Of a stretch of 64,000 nt of DNA, positions 38,301-51,674 are shown in pieces. Made by a program: the position numbers and the translations under genes. This stretch comes from Aquila chrysaetos chrysaetos (Eukaryota; Chordata; Aves; Accipitriformes; Accipitridae): assembly GCF_900496995.4 (NCBI RefSeq), contig NC_044004.1:82095538-82159537 (forward strand), written 5' to 3'. Each line of letters starts with the position of its first letter. The first letter of the stretch is position 1. The notes beneath the pieces were generated by a model. The model saw only the letters and a list, made by a program, of their open reading frames with translations, did not search any database and was not told where the DNA came from.

Positions 38301-41300
38301 GCCAAACTCCCACCTCAGCTCCAGAGACAGGAGCTTGGTGCTTCTCTAAGTGAGAAACAATAGCAGTGAAAGCACAGACAACGATGACAGTAGCTCTTCG
38401 TGAGCAGGAGCTTGCAGATCCTACATGGCTGGGCATTGCTGGTGGGCTCTCCTCCCCATCACCACGCCCTCCCCCAAGGAGATGTTGTCAACCACCACAG
38501 CCAAATCTGCTCTCCCCCCACCAAGTCAAACTGAAATGCCACCCGTGCAGGTGACACCCAAGGCAGCGAGAAAGGACACAACCTGCACCAGATACGTGTT
38601 TTAGACAGCACAGAGCTGTTGCTGGCCCACCATATGACTCTTATTGCACATAAAGCTGCTCCAAGAAACACTGGCTTGGGAAGGACTCAAATCTGGGAGC
38701 AGGGGCCGTGCAACACAGGGTTCCTCCAGCAACACCCCTCGCTGCTGAGCGCCCAGGAGAGCTAGAAGTCTCCCAGGGCACAGACAGCACCTCGTGCTGA
38801 AGGAGAGATGGAAACACTTAGCATCTGTGTATAGAAATGGTGGGATGCAACACTGGCAAGCAGGGACTCACTAACCATGTTTTTCGGTGTTTTCAGCCAT
38901 CAGAACAAACTGAAGGCTGCAGGTGTCTAATACAGCTTCACTCAACCTGCACACCTTCAGTGGAGGACAGCAGAAGGGAGTTCTCAGCTAAGGACCTCCG
39001 GCTCACTGCAGCGAGCGCTGGGTACGTAGCACACCTTTCGTGAAGGTATTTTCTGTCTAGAAACTGCAAACATATGCTTGGCCAGGGATTTAAAGCCATC
39101 TCTGGGGCATGGTTTCATTTAGCAGCACAAGTCCCTGACACGCTCGACCCAAATTTTTTTTTTCCTGGCATTATAGATACCCCTGTGATGGGTCCCATTT
39201 CCCAAGCAGGAGGGTCTGGAAGGTGGGACCAAGGCCATGGGTGGCCTTCTCCCAGGGACAGGCACTTGGAGATGACTCTCAGCTTTCACCTTCCTCAGGC
39301 TCTCGGTCTGCTGAGGTGCAAGGCTGATCGGATAAGGGAGAGGAGATGGATGACAAGCTGGAGTCTGGTTACCAAATAAGCCACCTGGCCCAGCACCAAT
39401 GGTTTCCACACCCAGCCCAACCACAGCAGCAGGGAAGCACCCAGGCATCCCACCTCCTCCTTCTCAGCTTTCCAAAGCATACCAGGGTCCTGCAAAGCTT
39501 CTGCTGTCAACAGGGCACTCTGATCTCTCCTCATCCCAAGACCTCTACATCTCAGGCTTCCTGGTTAATACCTGGGAGTTACTGGCGTGCAAACTTGAGC
39601 TGCATTACTGTGATAATCCTGAGCTTAAAAGCCATTAGTTCAGATGAATGCACTGGTTTTCACAGCTTGGCTTCACCCGCAGCACGCCACCAGGACAAAG
39701 CCTGCCCACAGCTCTGGCTCCATCCAGCAAACCCAGTGGGTCCCCACTCCTCCTGTCCCCTCCTCCTGCAGAAGCCGGCGGCTCCCTTCCCTTGCTCAGT
39801 TCGGGCACTGCAACACCATAAAACCAAATATTCCCTGTGCTGCTCCGTCCCCTTGCATAGCTTTCCGCACTGATGTGCCGCAGGCAGCAAGTGCCGGGTC
39901 CCCTACAGCACAGGCAGGTCCCGTGCCAGTGTGGTGGGATCTGCAAAGCACCTGCAGCAACATCTGTGAGGGACCAACACCGTTCGGTACGTCGCTTTCA
40001 GTGGCCAGAAACAAGCTGCGAGAACCTGCCTCTTCGACATGTTGATATTGAGGTTCAAGGGGTTGATTTGTGCCCTTTTTGCTTTTAAACTGCTACCCGC
40101 ACCACCACCACCCCCCCTTGCTCTTTCTTGATTGGGTTGAAGACCATATGGTCTTCCCAACACACTCACTTTGGGGGCAGGTGGTAGAGTACAAAGAAGG
40201 GAGGCCGCCGAAACCGCATCTCCTTTTTTAAAGGAAAGCAGGTGAAAGTGCCATTTCTAGCAGGTACTGTTAGTCCACAGCTTCCCACATAGCTAGAGCT
40301 GAAGGTGCCATCAGCCACAACTCCGGGAGAGCACAGTCCGCTGGTTTTCACGGCTAAAGGTGGGACACGAAATCCCCGGCTGGATTCACAAGGAGCATTG
40401 GCCAACAGGGTCTCTCTCAAGGATTTAACAGCATGCAGCCATCCTGGGGCTTATGCAAGAGGAGACAAGGTCTTCGCCAGGGAGCAGAGGGTCTGCTTTG
40501 GAAATGCACAGGTCGAAAGCCATATCGGCGATTCAAGTTGATGTAAAGGCATAAGCGAAGAACCCAAGTACTCCGGCCCAGCACGCCCTGCCACCAGCCT
40601 CCCTGCACCCGCGCTTCTGATTTCAGATAATTGGATTATTTCCCCACACTCACAAGCTACACCGACACCAAGTCCGCCTCCCCCACCAGCAGTGACGCAA
40701 GGCATCATCACCGCAAGTGCTATTGCCACAGCAAACCCCTCAACCTCCGCTACGCTGCCCGAAGGTGCCCAGCTGACCTGACATTGCATCGCCAGAGCAG
40801 CTTGCGGCTCCTGCATGCCCTGAGCAGAGAACTCATCTACTGTTTTAGGAGGTCTGCGCTGGAGGTGGCTAAGCCAGGGTAGATGTCAGCTGCCACGCGG
40901 TAGCAGAGGGTGCTGGAAGTGCTGACAAACCTGGACCGAGCATCCCTTCACCCTTGATGTTCTTCAGATCAGAGTTCAACATCTGTATTTCTGTAAAATA
41001 AGCCTTCCTCCGTCACACCTCGGCAGTTCAGATGTGCGACTTCTCCAACGTGTAGCAGACAGCTTCTGCAGCCCGTAGCACAACATGTTGCTGTTACATC
41101 AAGCGCAGCAAGACGCTCCCAGGGCTGGTAGCACCTTGAAAGTTTATTACTTCTCTGTAAATGTAGATGCTTCCAGTCTCTTGGACACAGGCAGCTTACC
41201 ACCTCTCTGCAAAGCCACCCCTGTGTCCCCCGTTGCTTGAACTTTGGAGGCAAACCAATAGGGACCTCAAAAAGCTGGCGATACTGCTACCCAGGATGAG

Positions 41301-44300
41301 TCAGGAAGTTTCTGATAATATCTAAGGGGTATAAATTCAGAGGATGAGCCAAAACTGGATGCAGGAACAATCCTTGGCTGCTGGCTGAGCGCTCCCAGCC
41401 AAGCAGGTCACAAGTCACAGGGACTTTTCCCAGGAGATCAAGCAGAGCCAAAGGCAGCACGCCGCTCAGCTCAGCCCTGGTTTTCCACAGCTCCCCCTGC
41501 TCCCGCACGGTCATTGCCAGCCAAGCTTTGGTTTCCAGATCGATAATGCTGCATTCATCTCTGCTAGCGAACCCCGCCTGTGCCAGCCCTCTGCTATCCT
41601 CTCGTTCCCCCGAGCCATCAACTTCCATCGGGTTATTCGGGACCGAGCAACTGCCCCGGGGTCCGGTTCTCGCCCACAGCACATCACCCCCTCACGCGCA
41701 GGCTGTGCCCCTTCTCACCGCAGGAAAAGCCCAGCCGGGATCCCGGAGGCAATGCAGGCTGCTTCTGAACCGGGTTAGGACGAGGGGACAAAAAAGGACC
41801 CGGCTGAGGAGCCCCTTGGCTGGTAGGTCCACATGTCCTCGTGCCACTGCACCCAGGTCACGGACAGCCTGCCCCGCAGGTGCGTGGGCCAGAAGAGCAC
41901 CCAGCTCATCTGCAAGCCCAGTCCTGTACCGACACATCTGAAAAGGAAAATAACAGCCAAGGTGGGGGTTTCCTTGTTTTTCCGATACCTGGTCTGCAGG
42001 AGCTGCAGCTGTCAGCAGGAACCAGAGCAGTGCACTGGAATAAGGGACAAAAAACCACTAGAAAACTTCTTTTAGGACCACATGATTTCAAAGGCTAAAA
42101 AAAACTCAGACAAGGGTTGTCAGAAGGACTGAAGGATGTTAGCTATCAAAGGATGCCAAGCATAGTTCAGCCCTGAGGAATTTGCCCATCTAATCCACTT
42201 AAGGCAGTTGACCACCCCGCTAGAATCCAGCTCAGAGCAGAGGCGGGCAGGGAACTGCCAGGACAAGGTAACCGCTTGGAAAGATCCTTTTTCCAGGTTG
42301 TCTCCCCTAAGAGTATGGGAAACAGCCAAGAAAAGGAAAACCCAAATCCCTATAATTGTACTATCTTGCTCTTAAGGAATATTAACCCTAACCATCTGCC
42401 AGCCCAAGGAATGAACCATCCACCTGATGGACGATCTCCCTCTCCTATTTTCACGCTGTTCTTCTGCAAGCCACACAAAGGTAGAGGTCTCACCCTTGCA
42501 GAAGCTGAACATTTCTGTTCTCTGCTCTGGAAACAGCTGCCCGACCTGGCAGCCTCTCCAGCAATGCATCTTTCAGGCACTCCAGAAGCAATTGCAGCAA
42601 GCTTTTAAAATTGTTCTGCCAGCTGAAACGCAGCATAAAAAACAAGAGAACATCTCCAGCCCAAGTGAATGACATCAGATTAGAGCAGCCATGCCACAGC
42701 AAACAAATATCTACTGATAAGGCAGAGATGGAGCTTTTAACGAGCTTTGCTTCATGACTCATCACATCTGATGTAACCACCAGAAGGTCCACATGACCTA
42801 ACCAACACACCACACGCCTGCTCTCAGCCTAAATTAACTAAGGCACCCGTACCACAGCTGCAGTAGGTGATGGTCCTCTAGCAGCCAAGGCCCCACGGAT
42901 AATAAAAGTTCCTGTAACATCGATATTACTTCTTCTCCCTCCCAGCAGCTTGTCCTGACTGTAGTTACACAAGCAATCTAGCCACCCCTTCTGAACAAGA
43001 AACGTAACGATGGAAGAAGAATAAGCCACCGCAACAAGGAGGTCTGTTGGGCACCCACAACATACTGTGCTCGTGCAGCAAGGTTGGGTACCACTTGCCA
43101 TGCCGGCTCAGCAACTGCTTCTGGGGCAGGCACTAACAAAAACATACAACCAAGACAATATCTAAGCACTGTACTTCTTTTTTTTTTTAAGGCAAAAGTC
43201 CATAATAAACGCACTATATACCCACAAGACTTATCCTGAGTAGGCAAAGAAGGATGCTGATACAACCCCATCCTCTGCTCAAGACAAGGAGATACATTAA
43301 GTTTGGGGTCAACACAGAAAACAATTAGAAGGAGAATCAGAACATCAGCTCCCCCCCCCCCCCCCCAAAAAAAAAAAAAAAAAAACAACAGGATAAAGAT
43401 AACCTATACACAGCACAGATCCAAAACCCACCCAACACCATAGACACATACACCCACCACAGGACAGAGACAAGGAGCTGGGACCTGAGCCCAAGCTTAA
43501 ATGGAGGTCCCGGCCCAATGGGCAGAGGGTGCGTGGGTGGGGGGTCCCAGGTAAGGCTTGTCGGGGTGATTAGGTGCTACTAGCACAGTGGGGGGCTCTG
43601 GCATAAAACCTGGTAGCTGAAGCTGTGTCCTTTCTGTATGGTATTGTTGAGAATATAGGAAAAACATTATGGACAATTAATTGTAAATTATGGTACCAGT
43701 GAGGGAAAGTACATGCACAGGGGAGAATTCTTCTTTCAACTTTTTCCGGGGAGCAACTGGAGCCTAAAAGCCAAGGTAAGTTGGTATGGCTCATGCTGGG
43801 TCATGTATTTGGCAGTGCCCAATCTTCTTTGATCTTCTGTGGGTCCTATATTATGCTGGTTCTCACCAGGTAATGATGATAGAGCAGCCCTGACTCCTCT
43901 GGTCCTGTAGCATGCGTTGGTTTATTACCAGGTTAAATGATGCAGAGCAGTAAAACAATTTATTTTTAAATATAGGGTGAGGACTTCCTGTTCATGACCT
44001 TGTTGGCTTGGCTTTGGTTTCTGTGGCTGGGGATTCCCATACATTGTGCTGTTTTTCTGCAGTTCCCTTCCCCCTTGCTCATGCTCAGGTGTAACTTTTA
44101 CTGTGCTATTGCTTCTTGGCTATAAAACTAGTAGCATCCAGCTGCGGATGGCAAAAGGTCTCCTTGTGGTGGCTAAACCAAAATAAAACTGGTTTTTGCT
44201 TTGGGTTCAACTTGTTTTTCAAGCTGTTCAGCACTGGGCTGCCTCACCTTCCCCGTCACCGTGTAATTTGGGCTTTGGTGGCGTTCATTTCGCTGTGCTC

Positions 44301-47300
44301 TGGTTGGAGGGCCCCATCTGCAGCAAGCAAGGGTCTGATTAAGCTCTGTACGGATATGGGAGAAGGAAGAGGGAGGATGTGGTGGTTGCCCTGGGCTTTG
44401 AACTTGGCTCTGCTCTTGTAGGGCACTGTTGCAGAGCCCTGTTTACTTATCCCCAAGAAATAAGGATGACGGGGTGGTCCGGGAGCAGCTCTGCAGGGTC
44501 TGAGCTCCGTCTCAAACCCAACAAGCTTCCCATGCCATCCCAGAGGGAGCACCCAGCTGGGTTGGTACTGGGAAATGGTAACTCTCGGGGACATCTCTGG
44601 CTGCCGTTGAGCTTCAGTGAGGAAACCAGGGCCAACACGGTGGCTCTCCAGGTCTGTAGCAAAGCTCCGGCACTGCATGTGCCTGCCGGTGACCTATAAT
44701 GCCAACAGCAGTGGGGTGCTGGGCACCCCTGGGTCGTGTGCTGCTTCCTTGCTGCCAGCTCGGCTCCTGCTATATCACCTTTCTTTTCAATGCCAGGTTG
44801 TGTTGGCAATGGTATAAAACCAGTTGTGAGAGGAGGAGGAGGAGGAGGAAACCAAGTGAGAAAACCGGGGGCCAGAAACATCAACAGGTAAAAGGCAAAG
44901 CTATCAAATAACTCCATAAAGGAGCCAAGGCCATCGGATCAAATAAATCTGCAGTTGCTCTCATTTACTGCTGAGCCGAGCTGACTTCCTGCGTTATTAG
45001 TTTTCTTCTGCTGCCTGGTCGTTAAGTGGTTTAAGTCTAATTGCTCCGAAGCCCGAAGCTTTCCGTAGCAAAGAGAAAGAGTTACGCAATGGAAATCAAT
45101 GTGCTGTCTCTGTGTCCCTCACCATCCAGAAGCCCCATCCCTGGGGGAGAGGCTGTCCCAAACACGCAGCTGGCCAGGGCACCTTGGGGATGTCCCTTGG
45201 TAGCCCTCCTTGAGGACGTAGCCCCCCCAGGGGCTGCTGCTGAGCAAACCCTCCGTGAAATCCACCTCCGTGGACGTAGGGGTTTTACCAGCATCTCTTG
45301 TAGATGCGTGGCCCGCCTTTCGCAAAAGGCAAGAGCAAAATCCACGCGGCCCAACACATAAAGCTGGGGGCTTTGGGCAAGGAGGGGGTCCAAGCGAGGT
45401 CTTCAGCTGGCTGGTGGGTTGTGGCCTGGATTGGGAGCAGCAGCCGCTCTTCTCCATTGCATGGGGGGAAAGAGTTAGCACGGGGGCCTGGCTCGCTGTT
45501 GCATGCGTTTCAGACCCTGAGGAAAGCTCTTGTGGGCAAATTGCTCTCAAGGAAGCAGGCAGACAGCTTGACCATCCTGTGGTCTCTGCTCTTCCCAGCT
45601 AAAAATGATAATGGCAACTTGTAAAATAAAGATGGTTGCCTGCACGTTCCCTATGACCAGCTCCTTTCTCGCCTGGGGTGGGTGTCCGAGTCCTCGGGCC
45701 ACCATCTGCCCTAATGTCCAAACCGAACAGCGACAAGGGCCGTTGGTTGCACAGCAAACCCACCCCTCATCCACAGCAGCCGCAGAGCTGGGTGGCCGCA
45801 GCACCCTCCGTGCAAAGAAAATGTGATGTTTCCCCCTGCCCTGCAACGCTTAGTGGGCCTTAATTGTTCAACTCCTGAAGCACTGGCTCCTGAAGTTGCA
45901 GTGAAATTATAGCAGAAAAGGAGGCGAAGAGGAAGGCTTCAGAGGTTTTTTTTCCTTCTGAGAGCGACAAAGCAACCCGCGGCTGCCGGTCACCCCATGC
46001 AGCCAGAGGTGTCTGATGAGGACCTGGGGTGGAAAGCCTCTGCGTTCCTGCAGAACCCCTGGCTGGCAGGGCCCTGCGTCCCTCTTGGGGGGTGTTGGCA
46101 GGCTGTCACCTCACACGGTGGCTTTAGCTGATTGCCGGACATAATGAGGCTGCTGGGCAGTGTGGGAAGTTTTCCTCTTGGTGAGCTTTGCCCTCATTAA
46201 GAGCAGTAGTTTACAGCGCCAGCTCTTTCTAAAATGATTTTTGCTTGATTTAAATAAAAAACACTTCAGATATTGCATGTTATGTTTTTGAAAGAGGCAA
46301 ATATACGCGAAGCTGTGCTTATTTCCCTGGGATGTTACATGTGTCAGCTCTTAGGGCTGGGAGGCTGGCAGACGGACCTACCTGCCTGCCCGTGCAGCTG
46401 GGCTCGGCCCCCCTCACAATACATTTTTGCAGGCGAATATCTTGGATATGGCTCTCGAGCCAGCCAGGCGTGTTGCAGACAGCAGCTCTGCCCAACTGAC
46501 AACACACCAGCTAAATAATTTTCCTGGCTAGCTGCTAATTACTGCTTCTAGGTGCAGCTTTCAACACGCAGCAGCCCCATCCCAGCCTTGCCCAGGAGGG
46601 GAAGCAATAGGGTTCAGCAGAGGAATTTCTGAGCGTTCTCTGGTATTAGAGGCCGAAGCTGTTGCTTGCTCGTTTGGGCTGAGAGAGGGGATAATTAACT
46701 ACCCATCTTCCCTGTCCTTCAGCTCGCATACGGGGGAGTGGGGCCAGGAGAGCTCAAAGCTTTGTCTCCTCCGTGGCAGCTCAAAGCAGCTCCGAGACCC
46801 CCAAAAAGCAGCTTTTCCTCCCCAGAGGCTCCTTGCAGAAGCACCCAAAGCCTTTGAAGCTGAAAGCTGCCTCTTGCAGGTACTTTAAAATGTCTCAGCT
46901 GCTGGCTGGGGAGCGGGGCGAATTGCTAAAGGGGAAAGCAGGCTCGGTGTTCGTATGGGGCTGGGCATCATGTCAGGAAAGCAAAGCAGGTTTGAATTTA
47001 CATCCAGCGTAAAAAGTAATAATAGGATAAAAACTTCCTTATGCAAGAAGCTATTATTTCATTATGTGGCCAGGCAAAGCCCAATCTTATTTTGCTCCTG
47101 CCCAGTGACGTCCTCTCTATCACTAAGTCCTGAAGAATGAGCTCGAAGCATATTTACGTCACGCTTTTTGTTTTCTCGTGGGTAATAAATATATATATTA
47201 AGTATTATTTCTATGGGCACAAAAAACTCGTAGAAAGCATCTGAAAGATTTGGGGCTTTGGGGGTACTTGGGAGCAGCCCGAGAGCCACGGGACCGTACT

Positions 47301-48450
47301 CCAGGGAAATCTTTCCCCCCTCTTCTGCCAAGCCTCACTGGCGTTGGTGCTTTAGAGAGGGATGGTCGTGGGAACAGCTTTGGGTTTGGCCCGGGTGCTG
47401 GGAAAAACCCGCCTCCCAACCCCAAAGCGGCCAAGGGCTGACTCCCAGCAGCGGCTGGCCGCTTTTGAGCGGCTTGCCGAGGCGGTGGCCGAATCGGGGC
47501 CAGGCAGAAGCCCACAAAGGTAGGCGAGCGGCATCCCTGCGGAGCAAAATGTAGGTTCATCCCCATCCTTCCCAAACGCACTTGCTTGGAAAGTACAGAA
47601 ACAAGAGCTTGTTGGCAAACTCCCCGTTTACGAGGAGAAGGATTTAGCCACCTCTCCCTCCTCTTGCGCTAGTGGGGGCACTTAACAGGGGAAGATCTCC
47701 CACAAGCCGATGTGGTCCAGGATGATGGTTTGCAGCTCCTGCAGACGTGGCCTCCCCGGTTGCTGTTTTGGGGATATGGCTGCTGGCTGCAGGCTTTCGC
47801 AGGGAGCTCAAAACCTCCCTTAGCCTTGTCCCCTCGCGCTGCTCTGCTGCACACCGACAGCGACTTAATAACAGCAGCTTTGCCCGATATATTTCTCCTT
47901 GTGCGCATCCCCGTCGCTCGGTTATGCAAGTGTGTTTTTCATGTTTCTGAGCAAGCAGCTCTTGGTGTTGTTTATTCAAAACCCAGCCTGGACGGAGGGA
48001 TAACCTGTGCGTGCCGTCATTTGAAAGTGCTCGCTGTCGCACCGGCCAGGGACCGAACTGTCTCCTCTGACCGTTTTAGCGGGGGAAAGATGTCAGATCG
48101 GGTGTTTTAGTGAAATGGGGAGGTTGATATTGCTTCGAAGGGGGGGGGGGGCAGACGGAGGGAGATGCCTTTAGCTGGTGGGGGAAAGTGCCAGGCGCTG
48201 GGTGTGCAGGAGCCTCCGCTCAAGGCCAGGGCGAGCGATAAAAGCTCCTTCAAAGCAACTGGGGCGGGGGGGGGGGGGGCTGCCTTTCCCGTCCCCATCG
48301 CATCGCTCCCAGCCCGGCACCGGAGGTCCCCGGTACTCCCCCCCCCCCCTCCACCACCCTCCCCGGTAACCCCTCAGCCCGGTACGGCGGCGGGCTCTTA
48401 CCTGCCGGGAGGAGGAGGAGGGCGAGGAGGAGGCGGCAGCAGCAACCCAT
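35308..48450 (-). CDS. PARM1: Prostate androgen-regulated mucin-like protein 1
   Basis: Four coding exons on the minus strand: 48450-48402, 37527-36847, 36068-35990 and 35392-35308, giving 297 residues (human about 310). Residues 1-17 form a signal peptide (MGCCCR, then a leucine-rich core). The large second exon encodes a Pro/Ser/Thr/Ala-rich mucin-like ectodomain (about 18-243) with a run of seven serines and many potential O-glycosylation sites. Next come a conserved stem ([10 protein letters not shown]), one membrane helix (about 246-265, [14 protein letters not shown]) and a 27-residue cytosolic tail ending NNPLYDDS, nearly identical to the mammalian tail. Splice sites are canonical. Only stem, helix and tail carry the identification; the ectodomain is poorly conserved. 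Known as a type I membrane glycoprotein of Golgi, endosomes and plasma membrane. It is transcribed away from BTC and towards RCHY1. Confidence 0.93.
37528..48401 (-). other. PARM1: PARM1 intron 1 (10.9 kb)
   Basis: Bounded by a donor in GGCAG|GTAAGA (minus strand) and an acceptor CTCCTAG. No nested gene, RNA gene or recognisable LINE was found on either strand. It holds a C16-A19 tract at 43351-43385 and a short GAG run near 44829-44849. Open frames in it, up to about 175 codons, show no domain features. Confidence 0.6.
43351..43385 (+). repeat. C16-A19 homopolymer junction
   Basis: Sixteen C followed directly by nineteen A, in PARM1 intron 1. Lengths may be affected by assembly or sequencing error. 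Confidence 0.8.
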
Positions 48451-48662
48451 GGTGCCGGCGGCGGTGGCAACCGCGGCGGGGAGGGAACGTACAGCCCGGC
48501 CCCGCTTCCCCACCGCCCCGGTCCGGCCCCCGCCGCCGCCGCCGCCGCCGCTCCCCCCGTCCGCCTCCAGCGCCGGGCGCACAGCGGCACCTGCCGGTAC
48601 CGGGGACCGCGGCGGGGCTCCGGCATGGAGCACCGGGTATAGGATGGTGGGAACCGGCAGCT
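48451..48662 (-). promoter_or_regulatory. PARM1 CpG-island promoter and 5' UTR
   Basis: Dense CpG and GCC/GCG-rich sequence immediately upstream of the PARM1 ATG on the minus strand, including a GCCGCC run near 48529-48550. There is no TATA box at a fitting distance. The island spans roughly 48130-49100. The start site is not resolved. Confidence 0.5.
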
Positions 48663-48731
48663 GGGTACCGGGCATCAGTAGCGGTGGGTACCGGGCATCA
48701 GTAGCGGTAGGTACCGGGCATCATTAGCGGT
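48663..48731. repeat. Three tandem copies of a 23-bp unit upstream of PARM1
   Basis: Units at 48663-48685, 48686-48708 and 48709-48731 begin GGGTACCGGGCATCA (third copy AGGTACCGGGCATCA) and end TAGCGGT. A partial fourth copy follows from 48732. Each contains a GGTACC palindrome. The array lies about 210-280 bases upstream of the PARM1 ATG. Confidence 0.9.
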
Positions 48732-48754
48732 GGGTACCGGGGACCGGTTGTAGG

Positions 48755-49902
48755 GGACTGGGCGGTTCGTACTGGGCACGGGCATCCCGCTCTGGGACGA
48801 GGCACTGGGCAGGCAGCAGTGGTACTGGGTGCTGAGGAGCGTGCCGAGACCCAGTCCCAAGCGTCACGCACCGGGCACGGGGTGCTCTCGTCCCAGCCGG
48901 TGGCATCGGGCGAGTGCTCGGTGCTGCCCTTTGCCCCTCTCCTTCCCCGCCGGCGCTCTGCCTGGATATAACTTATGCTTTTAAAGAAATAAATGCTGGG
49001 TGCGCCTTGCCCCGGCGGCCCTCTTCCCTCGGCGGGGGGAACGCGGGGTAGAGGCCCTCTCCCGCCCCGCTGCTGGGCATCGTCTGTCACATCTGGGGGG
49101 TCCAGGGCCCGCGGGGGGGGACACCCCCCGGGTATGTGAATCACTGGGAGCCAGGCCAGAGCCAGGCAGCCAGGGCCCTGCCTTTCCGCGGCGTGAACAA
49201 CTCCCAAAATGCAGCTCCCGGTGCCCAAAGGACTCAGCCAGGAGACACCTGCGGCGCAGCGGGAGGTACGAGTACCGTGGGTTTTATCTCTTTACTTCTG
49301 GAAAGCGCTTTGCCGCAGGCAAAATGTTTTCGGGCTGAACTCATCTTCTCCGGGCTTTCGCACGCTCGCTACAGAAAAGGATGTCATCGAACCCTGGCCG
49401 TGGCCGAGCTATCTTTAACTGGGGTTACGCAGCCATCTATTCTGTTGCATTGTGTGGTGTTTTCTCGGGACGGATCCTGGCTCCGGGCCTAAAACAGCAG
49501 GACACAAAATCCAAGTCAGCTGGCTTTTCTGGAGCGGCCGGCATGCCAGCTGCCTTGCCGTACGTCGGGCAGCATCAGCATCTCAGCTCTCCTTGAAACT
49601 TTTCCTCCGCTTGGGAGGAGGACAAATAATGCTCTTATCGCTGCAGGAACTTGGTGCCGTGGGAACTGCTTGATAATTTCCCTGCCGCCTGTCTCCCATC
49701 CTTTTTTTGACTTGCTTTTGCAGAAGGCGCTGCGTGTTTCCGCAGGCAGGAGGAGAGGGAAGGGCTGGGCTCAGCCGCCGCTCCCCGCCGTGGCGTTGGG
49801 GGCAAACCCCACGCCTGAGCTGGGTGCTGGGGTGCAAAGGTCTGGGCTGTAGGAAGCCTTGAATGCCCCTGCACTGTCCTCGGGCTCCAGCTGCCATCTG
49901 CA
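48755..49902. other. PARM1-BTC intergenic region, left part
   Basis: CpG-island shore and unique sequence. No coding exon of a known family was recognised on either strand, and no transposon. Confidence 0.45.
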
Positions 49903-50280
49903 GGCCACCTCTGCCCGCTCTCATCGGCACGGTCACCTCTGCCTGGTCACCTCTGCCTGGTCTCATCGGCACGGTCACCTCTGCGTGGCCACCTCAGTAG
50001 GGCCACACCTGCCCGGTCACCTCTGTATGGTCACATCTGCCTGATCAACCCTTGCCTGGTCTCATCAGCATGGTCACTTCTGCGTGGCCATCTCTGCCTG
50101 GACTCATCAAAATGGTCACCTCAGCAGGGCCACCTCTGTCTGGTCACTTCTGCCCGGTCTCATCAGCACGGCCACCTCTGCCTGGTCTCATCGGCAGGGC
50201 CACATTTGCCTGGTCACCGTGGCATGGCCAGCTCTGCCTGGCCACATCTGGGGGTGACATCTGCCTGGCCACACAGGTCC
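49903..50280. repeat. 14-bp minisatellite, about 27 units
   Basis: Regular 14-base periodicity with two unit types: GGTCACCTCTGCCT-like and GGTCTCATCGGCAC-like, the second recurring irregularly among runs of the first. Most units differ by one to four substitutions, and two units differ by one base in length. The period is not a multiple of three, so open frames across it are accidental. Confidence 0.92.
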
Positions 50281-51660
50281 CTGGGCCTCCCTCGGGAAAG
50301 GTGTGATACTCGGCGGCGACAGTGAGAGCAGAGGGCATACGGCCAGCGAGAGGTCCCTTTTTGGAGATACCTTCTGCCAGCCCTTCCCTGTTCCTACTGG
50401 AGAACGGAAACCATTGCCGCTGGTGACATCTGCCCTGGGGCTCCAGCTCTTTTAAAACCTCTTTAAAATGCTTTCTCTCCTCAATTTTATCCAAATATGA
50501 AGGGTGCTGAAGGGAGACCGTTTTCTTTTGCTGGGCACAAGGATTTCTGTTGCTTGCTCCCTGCCTTTGCCCACCCCACCGGGATGAAGCTGGCTCCTCT
50601 TGGGTGGCCCCGTGCCACATCCAGGTGCTAGCCGCTGGTTTCCCCGGTCTTGCCCAAGTCGCCGCCATCCCCGCCGGAGCTTTGCAACGTTTCTCCAGTG
50701 GTTTAGCACATCCTGCCTGCTTTCGGGGGGTTGGGGCTGGGGTCTCCCCCCTGCCACCAGCCGGGAGCCGGGGTGGCCGCGAGCCAAGGGGCCGGCAGTA
50801 CCGACGTGCCAGAGCTTGTGGCTGGGGTTTTTGGCTGGCCGAGGCCACGGGAGCTCGCTCACCCCCTGGCCGGCGGCCAAATGGCATGGCTGGGTGGCTG
50901 CCAGCGCTTGCATTAATAGCTGCCAGCTTGCGGTTTGAGGTCACCCGTTCTTTCCAGTCTTTCATTTCCCCCCCCCCCCCCCCCCCTTATTTCATGCCTG
51001 TAATGACACCGAGCAGGCAGCAGCCCCGCCACCCCTCCCTGCCTGAGCTCCTCTTTGCCGGGCAAAGTTCTTTTGCTTTCCTTAGGGCCAGGACAGCATC
51101 AGCTCGTAGCACCGCGTTCCTACTGAGCATCCCCAGGTGCCAGGAGGGGATGTGCCAGCATCCTGGGGGACACCTTCACCCCAGCGGGGCTCTCCTCCTC
51201 CTCCTCCTTGGGACATCGCTCGGGGCAGGGGGGCACCAGCAGCATCCTCCCAGCCACCCCAAGGCAAAAAAAAAAACAAAAAAACAAACCAACCCCGAGG
51301 CCGGCGTGCGGAAGGCTTGTGCCAAGGCACAGCCCCTCGCAAAATAAGTTGTAGCTGCCGTCATTCCCTGCCAAGGGCTTTGGGAGGGTGTTTTATTAGC
51401 AGCTCACTAGGAATAAATCTCCCTTTTCGTAACACTCCGGCCAGGGATAAACAGCTTTGGGGAGGTGAGGCTGGGCTCCGGCCCTTTGGGGAGGGGAACG
51501 CCCGGAGCCCCACTCGGAAACTGGGATGGCGGGATGAGTGGGGGGGGGGGGTCCCACTCGCTCCCCGAATCCCCAGGGATGCTGGGGCGAGGCATCTGCT
51601 CGACCCCTCCTGCGCTCGCTGCTCCTGCCAGGCCGGGCAGGCGGGGGCCAGGAGTGGCTA
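50281..51660. other. Region upstream of BTC, no gene recognised
   Basis: Holds a C19 run at 50968-50986 and an A-rich patch near 51267-51290. The longer open frames on both strands are GC-driven shadows without domain features. Confidence 0.45.
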
Positions 51661-51674
51661 ATGCGGGGGTGGGA

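Noticed and set aside
42379-42391. TTAACCCTAACC, telomere-like
   Set aside because: Only about two units; too short to call an interstitial telomeric sequence.
49859-50306. Repetitive peptide frames (HLCLVTSA-like) between PARM1 and BTC
   Set aside because: By-product of the 14-bp minisatellite; no start context, splice sites or conserved protein.
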